64,000 bases of DNA from Candidatus Sulfurimonas baltica (GTDB lineage: Bacteria > Campylobacterota > Campylobacteria > Campylobacterales > Sulfurimonadaceae), in NCBI RefSeq assembly GCF_015265455.1, contig NZ_CP054492.1:868001-932000 (forward strand), read 5' to 3'. Positions 28,997-36,395 of the stretch are shown piece by piece. How positions within the stretch are numbered: the first letter of the stretch is position 1; each line of letters opens with the position of its first letter. Both the position numbers and the translations under genes were made by a program. The notes beneath the pieces are model-generated. The model did not search any database. It was not told the origin of the DNA and was given only the letters and a program-made list of their open reading frames with translations.

Positions 28997-30076
28997 TTAT
29001 AAATTCTCTATTATCTTAATAAGCTCTTCAGGTCTATTAGAACTCGCAATAGCAGTCTCTTTTGATATAAGTCGTTTTTGTAAAAAAGCTACAAGTTGAT
29101 CAGTCTGAGTAGTCATATTCGTCTCATTTTGATTTAGTTGCATTTGAGAGTATAATTGGTGAACTTTGTCTTCTCGTATTAGATTTTGTATAGCAGGATT
29201 TGTAATAAGAACTTCCTGTGTGGCTATTACACCACCTCCAGTTCTTGGCATAAGAGACTGTGAAACAACAGCAATTAGCGAAGATGAGAGTTGTGCTCTT
29301 ATCTGGGCCTGTTCTGCTGCGTCAAATACATCAATAATACGGTTAATAGTTGCAGGTGCTGAATTTGTATGAAGTGTTCCAAATACAATGTGACCAGTTT
29401 CAGCCGCTGTTAAAGCTGCTCCAATAGTCTCTTTATCTCTCATCTCCCCAATTAATATTACATCAGGATCTTGTCTTAATGCATATTTCAGAGCAGTAGC
29501 AAATGATTTTGTGTTTTCGCCCACCTCTCTTTGAGAAAATAGTGATTTTATATTTTTATGAACAAACTCAACTGGGTCTTCAATTGTAATAATATGTTTG
29601 TTTGCTGTTATGTTTATTTCATGTAGCATTGAAGCGAGAGTAGTTGATTTACCGCTACCAGTTGGTCCTGTAACTAAAATAAGACCTTTCTCTTTTTTTA
29701 CTAACTCTTTAAATATTGGGTTATTATTAAATTTTTCAAGAGGTGGTATCTCGATTGGAATCATACGAAAAGCACAGGCAATGCCCTCAATTGTACGGTA
29801 ATAATTAACACGAAAACGACCAATGTCGTTAAGTTCAAATGAGAAGTCAAGTTCATTATTCTCTTCAAACTCTTTCTTTTGTTTATCTTCAATAAGAGAG
29901 TATGCCATTTCTTCTACTTGTTTTGCAGTTAAAATTGGAAGATTCAAAGGTTTTAATGCCTTATCTATTCTAATCTGAGGCTCACTTCCAGGTACGAGAT
30001 GTAAATCCGAAGAATTAAAGTGTAGAACACTTTTAAGCAACTTTTTTATGTCTATGGTTTTTGTCTCTTCACTCAT
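28997..30076 (-). CDS. pilT: Type IV pilus retraction ATPase PilT
   Basis: A 359-residue cytoplasmic hexameric ATPase that retracts type IV pili. Walker A GPTGSGKSTTLASML, Asp box EDPVEFVH, Walker B LIGEMRD and the His box GHIVFGTLHTNSA are all present, and the length suits PilT rather than PilB. AAAGGA precedes the ATG, which overlaps the ArsC-like gene by four bases. No other pilus genes lie nearby. Confidence 0.95.
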   Translation of the reverse strand: MSEETKTIDIKKLLKSVLHFNSSDLHLVPGSEPQIRIDKALKPLNLPILTAKQVEEMAYSLIEDKQKKEFEENNELDFSFELNDIGRFRVNYYRTIEGIACAFRMIPIEIPPLEKFNNNPIFKELVKKEKGLILVTGPTGSGKSTTLASMLHEINITANKHIITIEDPVEFVHKNIKSLFSQREVGENTKSFATALKYALRQDPDVILIGEMRDKETIGAALTAAETGHIVFGTLHTNSAPATINRIIDVFDAAEQAQIRAQLSSSLIAVVSQSLMPRTGGGVIATQEVLITNPAIQNLIREDKVHQLYSQMQLNQNETNMTTQTDQLVAFLQKRLISKETAIASSNRPEELIKIIENL

Positions 30077-30414
30077 AACAATTCCTTTATATACTCAGTT
30101 TCATTATAGCTAACTAGAACTTTATTATCAAATTCTATTACAGGTCTTTTAATTAGAAGGTTCTCTTTACAGAGCAACTCTTTTTTTGCGTTATCATCTG
30201 GATTTAAAGCCTTTAGATTAAGCGTTCTGTATGTTGTGCTTCTTGAATTAAACAGTGTTTTCATATCTACATGTAAAAGCCAATAAGATACTTTTTCACA
30301 TCCAACTTCGTCTGTTTTAAAATCTTGCAACTCATATTTTATATTATGTTCTTTAAAAAATGAGAGTGCTTTTTTTACACTGTCACAGTTTTTAATCCCA
30401 TAAATTTTTATCAT
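30073..30414 (-). CDS. ArsC/YffB-family protein
   Basis: A 113-residue thioredoxin-fold protein of the ArsC/Spx/YffB family, with YGIKNCDSVKKALSF at the start (single cysteine) and the conserved RPVIEFDN near the end. YffB-type proteins have not been shown to reduce arsenate, so I do not call it an arsenate reductase. It lies between gatC and pilT in a tight minus-strand cluster. Confidence 0.85.
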   Translation of the reverse strand: MIKIYGIKNCDSVKKALSFFKEHNIKYELQDFKTDEVGCEKVSYWLLHVDMKTLFNSRSTTYRTLNLKALNPDDNAKKELLCKENLLIKRPVIEFDNKVLVSYNETEYIKELL

Positions 30415-30416
30415 TA

Positions 30417-30707
30417 TTACTCTATTATTTTAGGAACTATAAAGAAATGATCACCACTCAATGGTGCATTTTTAAGTATATCATCATTTATTTTACTGTT
30501 GCAATATGGAGAATCTTCTCTAAGTATTGTTGCCTCGTCATTCATGGCAAATTTAGCATCAACACCATCCGTGTTTAATTCGCTTAGATTATCAACAAAA
30601 CTTACTATTTCAGAAAGCTGAGTGATGATTTCCTCTCTTTTATCGTCTGAAACTTTTAAAAAAGATAATTTTTCCAATTTAGTCAATAGTGCGTCATCTA
30701 CTTGCAT
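30417..30707 (-). CDS. gatC: Aspartyl/glutamyl-tRNA amidotransferase subunit C
   Basis: A 96-residue protein with family features LTKLEKLSFL near the start and the C-terminal LREDSPY segment followed by FFIVPKIIE. GatC stabilises GatA in the GatCAB complex that amidates Glu-tRNA(Gln) and Asp-tRNA(Asn). AGGA precedes the ATG. Two bases separate it from the next gene; gatA and gatB are elsewhere. Confidence 0.93.
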   Translation of the reverse strand: MQVDDALLTKLEKLSFLKVSDDKREEIITQLSEIVSFVDNLSELNTDGVDAKFAMNDEATILREDSPYCNSKINDDILKNAPLSGDHFFIVPKIIE

Positions 30708-30831
30708 GTAAATCCTATATATATTAATTTACATGATTGTAACAAAAAAAATCTATCTATTTGATGAAACTTTAACAAACTATGCGATATTATTTTGAAC
30801 TTTTTAAAATATATGAAATAAAGGAACTTTT

Positions 30832-31419
30832 TTGAGCTTAAAAGATAATATTGACATGGTAAAAGAGGAGCTGAATTCAGAAGAGAAATTTTTTGAAAAA
30901 GCTGTTATAACTGAAAGATTTGTTAAAAAATATAAAAATCTAATGATAATTACAGTAGCTTCAATTATTCTAGTTGTTGGTGCAAATATAGCATATAATG
31001 CAAATGAGCAAAGTAAGATAACTGCTGCAAACGTTGCATTAATTAAACTTCAAAACGATGCTGGGGATTTAGATGCGCTTAATGAATTAAAATCTTTAAG
31101 CCCTAATTTATATGATGTTTGGATTTTTTCAAAAGCAGTAGCAGACAAAGATATAGAAACAATTAAAAAACTCAAAAACTCAAAAGCTTTAATAATAGAT
31201 GATTTAGTTAAATATGAATTAGCCAATGATGCCGTCTCTTTAAATGAGTATGCTTCAAAACAAGATGCTATTTTTAGAGATTTAGCACTGCTTCAAAGTG
31301 CTGTTTTACTTTTAAATGAAAATAAAATAGAAGAAGCTCATAATAAACTCTTAAAAATATCTCAAGAGTCACCACTAAGTAATTTAGCAAAATCTCTTAT
31401 TCATTACGGGATAAAGTAA
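30832..31419 (+). CDS. YfgM-like tetratricopeptide membrane protein
   Basis: A 195-residue protein with a short cytoplasmic N-terminus, one membrane helix at about 42-60 and a periplasmic helical domain of TPR-like character. TTG start with AAGGA seven bases upstream. In E. coli yfgM sits just upstream of bamB and its product associates with the Sec translocon; here the next gene is a BamB-like lipoprotein, so the context supports the call. Confidence 0.75.
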   Translation: MSLKDNIDMVKEELNSEEKFFEKAVITERFVKKYKNLMIITVASIILVVGANIAYNANEQSKITAANVALIKLQNDAGDLDALNELKSLSPNLYDVWIFSKAVADKDIETIKKLKNSKALIIDDLVKYELANDAVSLNEYASKQDAIFRDLALLQSAVLLLNENKIEEAHNKLLKISQESPLSNLAKSLIHYGIK

Positions 31420-31423
31420 TATT

Positions 31424-32419
31424 TTGAAACTTTTATCACTTATTTTAATAACAACAACAGCTATCTTCTTTAACGCTTGTAGCTCTAAAGAAGTATATGA
31501 ACCTAAAAATGTTGTAGATAGTTGGGCCAAGGCTGGAAGCAGTGATGTAACTATAGAAAATATCGCATCTGATTCGGCTCTTGTTCAAGAGAGAAAAGTA
31601 TTAGTTGAGGGTAAAGTATTAAATATAAAAATATCTGACAATTATAAATTGCTTGGCTACAGTGACGGCTGGGTTATAAGTTCAAATATTGACGGTAATT
31701 TAACGATGCAGTCTGTTGAGAACAGTGCAAAAGTTGAGAGCTTTGACCTTAAAAAAACTATTGCTACTGCAAGTGTTAAAGATGATGTGTTGGCAGTTTT
31801 ATTTATAGATAATGAGATTGCTCTTTACTCAATATCTACAAAATCTATACTTTTAAAAGAGCAGGGTGATACAGCTGTAGTTGTAAATTCTAAAATTGTT
31901 AAGCCATATTTTAAAGATGATTTAATTCTATTTTCAACTCTTGATGGAAAAGTTGTAATTATAAACTCAACACTCAAAAAGAAACTAAGAACTATCATAG
32001 TGAGTAGTGAAAACTATTTTAATAATATCATCTATTTTAATTTAGTTGACAATAAAATCATAGCTGCTACCGGACATAAAATACTCTCTTTTTCAAACAA
32101 AGAGATTAGAGCAAAATATGATATCAGAAGTGTTGTAGATGATGGAAAAACTATTTTTTTAAATACAAAGCAGGGTGAAGTAGTTGCTTTAACTCCTGAA
32201 CTTAAAGAAAATGCAAAAGTGAAGTTTCCTTTCGCCCATTTTCTTGGGATGATTGTTACCTCTGATAAGTTGTATGTTCTAGAAAAAGAGGGGTATCTTA
32301 TCGAGATGAGTAAAGATCTATTGGAGTATAAAGTCTATGATGTAGATGTGGATGACGGATATATATTTATTGATGATAAGATATTTTATGTTGTTGATGA
32401 GTATATTTCTGTAGAGTAG
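31424..32419 (+). CDS. BamB-like lipoprotein
   Basis: A 331-residue protein with a lipoprotein signal ending FFNAC, then repeated short beta segments (for example DGWVISSNIDGNLTMQ, DDLILFSTLDGKVVII) typical of a beta-propeller. BamB helps the Bam complex insert outer-membrane proteins. TTG start, four bases after the YfgM-like gene. The repeats are weak, so the identity rests on position, the lipobox and the pattern. Confidence 0.7.
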   Translation: MKLLSLILITTTAIFFNACSSKEVYEPKNVVDSWAKAGSSDVTIENIASDSALVQERKVLVEGKVLNIKISDNYKLLGYSDGWVISSNIDGNLTMQSVENSAKVESFDLKKTIATASVKDDVLAVLFIDNEIALYSISTKSILLKEQGDTAVVVNSKIVKPYFKDDLILFSTLDGKVVIINSTLKKKLRTIIVSSENYFNNIIYFNLVDNKIIAATGHKILSFSNKEIRAKYDIRSVVDDGKTIFLNTKQGEVVALTPELKENAKVKFPFAHFLGMIVTSDKLYVLEKEGYLIEMSKDLLEYKVYDVDVDDGYIFIDDKIFYVVDEYISVE

Positions 32420-32429
32420 CAATAGTCTT

Positions 32430-33272
32430 ATGACGATATCTACAATGTCAAATGAGTTAGAGGCATTTGTGGAGTATATAAGCGTTACAAGGGCTCTCAG
32501 CAAAAGAAGTATAGAAGCTTACAGAGGTGATTTAAACACTCTTGAGGAGACTCTTGGAAGAGCTCTGATAACTCTAGACTCAAAAACTCTTTTTTCTGCA
32601 CTTAGTATATATAAAAACAAGAGAACTCTAAATAGAAAACTATCTTCTGTAAATGCTTTTTTTGAGTTCTGCTACAAGAGTCAGTTTAAAGATGAAAAAA
32701 CAAAACTTAAGCTCTCAAAAATTCCAAAACTGCTTCCAAAATTTCTTTCATACAAAGAGATACAAAATTCGCTTGATTCAATAGATAGAAGTTCATGGAT
32801 AGGTCTTAGAGATTATGCACTTATAATCTATTTATACGCAACTGGTACAAGAATAAGCGAGTGTTTATCTTTAAAATCAGATGATATAGATGGTGAGTGG
32901 CTTCGTATTCGACATGCCAAGGGTGAAAAAGAGAGAATAGTTCCCATCGCAAAAGTAGCAGTTGATGCAGTTAAAAGATACTTGAGTGAGTTTAAATATG
33001 AAAATGAATTTATTTGGTGTAACTACAAGGGTGAAAGTCTAAGTAGAATCTCTGCATATAAAATAACACAAAAGTATCTAGGAGTATCTCCACATGTACT
33101 TCGTCACTCCTACGCTACAGCACTAATAACCGGAGGTGCTGATTTAAGAGTTGTGCAAGAACTTTTAGGCCACTCTTCCCTTTTAACTACGCAGATATAT
33201 ACACATATTCAAAAGCAAAATCTAAAAGATACTGTCGATGTTTGTCACCCGATGGCAAAGGAAAATATATGA
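32430..33272 (+). CDS. Tyrosine recombinase (XerC/XerD-like)
   Basis: A 280-residue site-specific recombinase with SAM-like N-terminal and catalytic C-terminal domains. Catalytic residues are visible: Arg141 in ATGTRISE, Lys in HAKGEKERIV, His222 and Arg225 in HVLRH, the His in LGHSS and the nucleophile Tyr257 in QIYTHI. It is complete, so probably active. It is clearly shorter than the XerH type of Helicobacter and Campylobacter; whether it acts at a dif site is unknown. I saw no integron or att sites beside it. Confidence 0.92.
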   Translation: MTISTMSNELEAFVEYISVTRALSKRSIEAYRGDLNTLEETLGRALITLDSKTLFSALSIYKNKRTLNRKLSSVNAFFEFCYKSQFKDEKTKLKLSKIPKLLPKFLSYKEIQNSLDSIDRSSWIGLRDYALIIYLYATGTRISECLSLKSDDIDGEWLRIRHAKGEKERIVPIAKVAVDAVKRYLSEFKYENEFIWCNYKGESLSRISAYKITQKYLGVSPHVLRHSYATALITGGADLRVVQELLGHSSLLTTQIYTHIQKQNLKDTVDVCHPMAKENI

Positions 33273-33742
33273 ACAAGGTTAATAATAGCTTATTTTCAAT
33301 ACCATTTTTAAAATCTCTTTTTTTTACCCAAAACAAGTGGCATCAACACGGGGTTTTAGCTCATACACTTCGTGTAACATATAATATTTTAAAGGCTGGA
33401 GAGTGGAAGTTTTTTATGGCAGGAATACTGCACGACATTGGGAAGCCATTTACGGCGTATAAAAAAGATAAAGAGGATGTTGAGTATAATGAGTACAGTT
33501 TTACAGACCATGAAGAGAGAAGTTATCAAATAATAAAGAATTGGCCTTTTATAAGTAAATATACAAAAGATATAGTGAGATACCACTATTTGATACGTGA
33601 TATTAAAAAAAGTGAAAAAGAGGATTTGCCAAGATTTTATGAAAAAAAAGAGATATGGGAAACGCTTGACGAGACAATAAAAGCAGATTTAGATAGATTT
33701 ATGCTTTATGATGATTTGGGAAAAGGGGATAAAAAAAGATGA
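33269..33742 (+). CDS. HD-domain phosphohydrolase
   Basis: About 157 residues with an HD motif: His in LAHTLRV, then GILHDIGKP, and a distal His/Asp set including DHEERSY. Such proteins hydrolyse nucleotides or phosphoesters using two metals. I chose the ATG at 33269, which overlaps the recombinase stop (ATGA) and follows AAGGA, over a TTG at 33242. Confidence 0.85.
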   Translation: MNKVNNSLFSIPFLKSLFFTQNKWHQHGVLAHTLRVTYNILKAGEWKFFMAGILHDIGKPFTAYKKDKEDVEYNEYSFTDHEERSYQIIKNWPFISKYTKDIVRYHYLIRDIKKSEKEDLPRFYEKKEIWETLDETIKADLDRFMLYDDLGKGDKKR

Positions 33743-33779
33743 AATGTTTGATTTTCCAAATAATTAGGAGTTTATAGAG

Positions 33780-34286
33780 ATGATGAGAAAAATGATACCA
33801 TATTCAGCAGTAATAGTGTTAGTTTTAATAATTGTTACACTTTTTTTATCGCTTGCCTCAACAAAAAAGATGGTAGTCATAATTGAAGGGAATACAAATC
33901 AAATACCAATTGAGATGAAGATAGGTGTTTTTCAAGATAGTGACTGCGGAATGGTTATCAATGATTTAAGAGATGCATCACAAGTGATATCTAAAAACGC
34001 AAAAAGTTGGTTTTTCCATGACCACGGCGGAATGATAAAATGGCTTGAAGATAAAGAGTTCAAATCTGATGCAAAGATTTGGGTTATGAGTAGAGATACT
34101 AAAAAATGGATAGATGCAAGAACTGCTTATTATTCACTTATAGATGATACACCTATGGGTTACGGATTTGGTGCTTATGAGTTTAAAAAAGATTTACATG
34201 TAGATTTTGATACAATGCGTTTAAGAATGCTAAGAGGGGAGACTCTTAAAAATCCGCGTATAAAAAAACAGCTATTAGGGAACTAA
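33780..34286 (+). CDS. NosL-like membrane-anchored copper-binding protein
   Basis: A 168-residue protein with one N-terminal membrane helix (residues 8-25). The core resembles NosL: DCGMVI, a later WFFHDHGGMIKWL, WIDARTAYY and the C-terminal TPMGYGFGAYEF. NosL proteins bind Cu(I) and help load nitrous oxide reductase. It has no lipobox, unlike typical NosL. The following gene is SafE-like, which also suits copper-enzyme maturation. Confidence 0.8.
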   Translation: MMRKMIPYSAVIVLVLIIVTLFLSLASTKKMVVIIEGNTNQIPIEMKIGVFQDSDCGMVINDLRDASQVISKNAKSWFFHDHGGMIKWLEDKEFKSDAKIWVMSRDTKKWIDARTAYYSLIDDTPMGYGFGAYEFKKDLHVDFDTMRLRMLRGETLKNPRIKKQLLGN

Positions 34287-34295
34287 ATACTTAAT

Positions 34296-35009
34296 ATGGA
34301 AACAGTAAATATTATATCTATTATTAGTATCGCTTTTTTAGGCTCTTTTGGTCACTGTATTGGTATGTGTGGCGGGATTGTTTTGGCTTATTCAGCAATA
34401 AAAATACAACCTCAGAGTTCAAAAATTTCCAAAACTAAAGCCCATCTTCTTTACTCTTTTGGAAGAGTTTTTACATATTCTATTCTTGGCGCAATATTTG
34501 GAGGACTTGGAGGGGTAGTTACTTTTAACAATACTGCAAATGGTACACTGCTTATCGTTGCGGGAATTGCAATGGTTTTGGCCGGACTCTCACTTATGGG
34601 AAAGATAAAATTCTTAACTCTTATTGAGCACTCTATATCTTCCTCCTCACTTTATAAAAATGCTTTTAAGCAGGTTTTGAACTCGAAATCAAATATTAGT
34701 TTTTTTATTCTTGGAATGTTGAATGGTCTTTTACCATGTGGATTTGTTTACTTTTTTGCGATTACTGCAGCAAGTACAGCAAGCCCAGTTTATGGTGCTT
34801 TTGTTATGGCTATTTTTGGATTAAGTACAATTCCGGCAATGTTTTCTATTGGCTTTTTAGCATCGTTATCTAATGCAACAAATTTTAGAAATATGATGAT
34901 GAGTCTCTCATCTTTTGCTGTAATCCTTTATGGTGTTCACACTCTTTACAATGGATTTGATTATATCACTAGAGCAGATAAGACATTAGCAGAGTGCCAT
35001 ACTAAATAA
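34296..35009 (+). CDS. SafE-like (sulfite exporter TauE/SafE family) membrane protein
   Basis: A 237-residue protein with about six membrane segments. It carries GHCIGMCGGIVLAYS near the start and LNGLLPCGFVYFF in the middle, the cysteine-containing motifs of the SafE/UreH-like group found beside copper oxidase and nosL genes. Transport of copper or sulphite are both possible. It lies ten bases after the NosL-like gene, so the two are likely one unit. Confidence 0.85.
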   Translation: METVNIISIISIAFLGSFGHCIGMCGGIVLAYSAIKIQPQSSKISKTKAHLLYSFGRVFTYSILGAIFGGLGGVVTFNNTANGTLLIVAGIAMVLAGLSLMGKIKFLTLIEHSISSSSLYKNAFKQVLNSKSNISFFILGMLNGLLPCGFVYFFAITAASTASPVYGAFVMAIFGLSTIPAMFSIGFLASLSNATNFRNMMMSLSSFAVILYGVHTLYNGFDYITRADKTLAECHTK

Positions 35010-35025
35010 ATTTATATTTAAATGA

Positions 35026-35031
35026 TATAAT
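35026..35031 (+). promoter_or_regulatory. TATAAT -10 before the HDOD gene
   Basis: TATAAT lies 22 bases before the TTG start at 35054, with AAAGG between as the ribosome binding site. No convincing -35 is seen, which is common in Campylobacterota. Confidence 0.45.
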
Positions 35032-35053
35032 ATATTCAAAAAAGGTAATTGTA

Positions 35054-35872
35054 TTGAAAAGTTCTATTATAGACAGTATCAAAGCCCTTCCTCCACTCTC
35101 AACAACAATAGTGGAAATCAACAGAATATATGCAGATGGAGACTCTACAATAAAAGAGATGTCAAAGGCTATAGAACATGATCCTATGATAATCGCGAAT
35201 CTTCTTAAGGCAGCAAACTCTCCACTGTATGGTTTCGCACAACAGATAAAAAATGCTTCTCAAGCTGTAAGCCTTTTTGGTATGGGAATGACTCGCTCTA
35301 TTGCTATAGGAAATTCAGTTAGAAAACTTCTTAATGTGGACATGAAGCCATATGGAATAACATCAGAAAAATTTGCAGAAATTTCATTACTTCAAGCTAC
35401 TTTAATACTCAACTGGTATAAAAAAGTAGATAAAAAGAAGGCTGAAACACTCTATTTGGCGGCATTTTTACAAGAGACAGGTAAAATTTTAATAGCAAGT
35501 GATGTAATTCAGAGTGACGAAGCAATCAGTTTTGCAAGTGAAGTTGAGACATCAAATAATTTAGCAATGGTTGAAAAATCTTACTCAGATGTTACATGTG
35601 GTGAAGTTACAGCATTAGTATTTGAACATTGGGGATTTGATAAAGATTTTGTAGAGATGATTAGATATTCAGATAATCCAATGGCTGCTCCAGATGACAT
35701 AAGGGAGTACGCTACAGCTTTAAACATTGTAAAAACAATCATACCTATAAATAAACCATTAAATGAGATGGGGATAAACTTTGGACTTAAAAAAGCACTT
35801 GATGCAGGTTATAATCATGAGCTATTAGAAGATTCCGTTGATGACCTTATTGACACTCCTGAAAATGAATAA
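35054..35872 (+). CDS. HDOD-domain signalling protein
   Basis: A 272-residue HDOD protein: LPPLSTTIVEINRI at the start, then EHDPMIIANLLKAANSPLYG and a degenerate HD region. HDOD proteins act in signal output without clear catalysis. TTG start with AAAGG upstream. Confidence 0.88.
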   Translation: MKSSIIDSIKALPPLSTTIVEINRIYADGDSTIKEMSKAIEHDPMIIANLLKAANSPLYGFAQQIKNASQAVSLFGMGMTRSIAIGNSVRKLLNVDMKPYGITSEKFAEISLLQATLILNWYKKVDKKKAETLYLAAFLQETGKILIASDVIQSDEAISFASEVETSNNLAMVEKSYSDVTCGEVTALVFEHWGFDKDFVEMIRYSDNPMAAPDDIREYATALNIVKTIIPINKPLNEMGINFGLKKALDAGYNHELLEDSVDDLIDTPENE

Positions 35873-36385
35873 ATGAGTAATAAATATAATAACAAGACGC
35901 ACAAAGAAGGGTTGCTTCAAAGAATGGCAATTCAGGGTTTAAAAGAAAAGATAGACCCATTGGATGAAAATTATCCAGAGTATGAAAAAATAATTAAAAA
36001 AGAGATAACTGCTCTTGAAAAAATAAAGTTTGACGGATACATGTTGCTTTTAGCAGATGTTGTTTTGGTTTCAAGAGAGATATCTGGTTTTGTCTCTTGT
36101 TTTGGAAGTATTCAGAACTCTTTAACAGCCTTTGTTTTGAATATTGTTGATATCTACGAATTTGATAAAAAGAATTTTAAAAATTTTACACCATTTACTA
36201 AAAAGCCAATTGTAAATATTTTAATTTCAAGTTATGCAAATGCTGGTTGTGTTGGATATGTAAAGCATAAGTATTCAAATATAATTAAAAAATCTAAAAA
36301 AAGAACTATTATTTTTAACGATGACTTGATAATAAAGTTTGTTGATTTAGGAATTGAGATAAAAGTTAAACAAACACAAGAATAA
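35873..36385 (+). CDS. Hypothetical protein beside HDOD gene
   Basis: A 170-residue soluble protein, basic at its C-terminus, with no motif I recognise. Its ATG follows the HDOD stop directly, and polA begins 10 bases after its end, so it lies in one transcription unit with both. Function unknown. Confidence 0.75.
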   Translation: MSNKYNNKTHKEGLLQRMAIQGLKEKIDPLDENYPEYEKIIKKEITALEKIKFDGYMLLLADVVLVSREISGFVSCFGSIQNSLTAFVLNIVDIYEFDKKNFKNFTPFTKKPIVNILISSYANAGCVGYVKHKYSNIIKKSKKRTIIFNDDLIIKFVDLGIEIKVKQTQE

Positions 36386-36395
36386 TAGGATATAT

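Noticed and set aside
30073-30414. Arsenate reductase (from ArsC family similarity)
   Set aside because: The YffB-type sequence and its setting beside gatC and pilT give no support for arsenate reduction.
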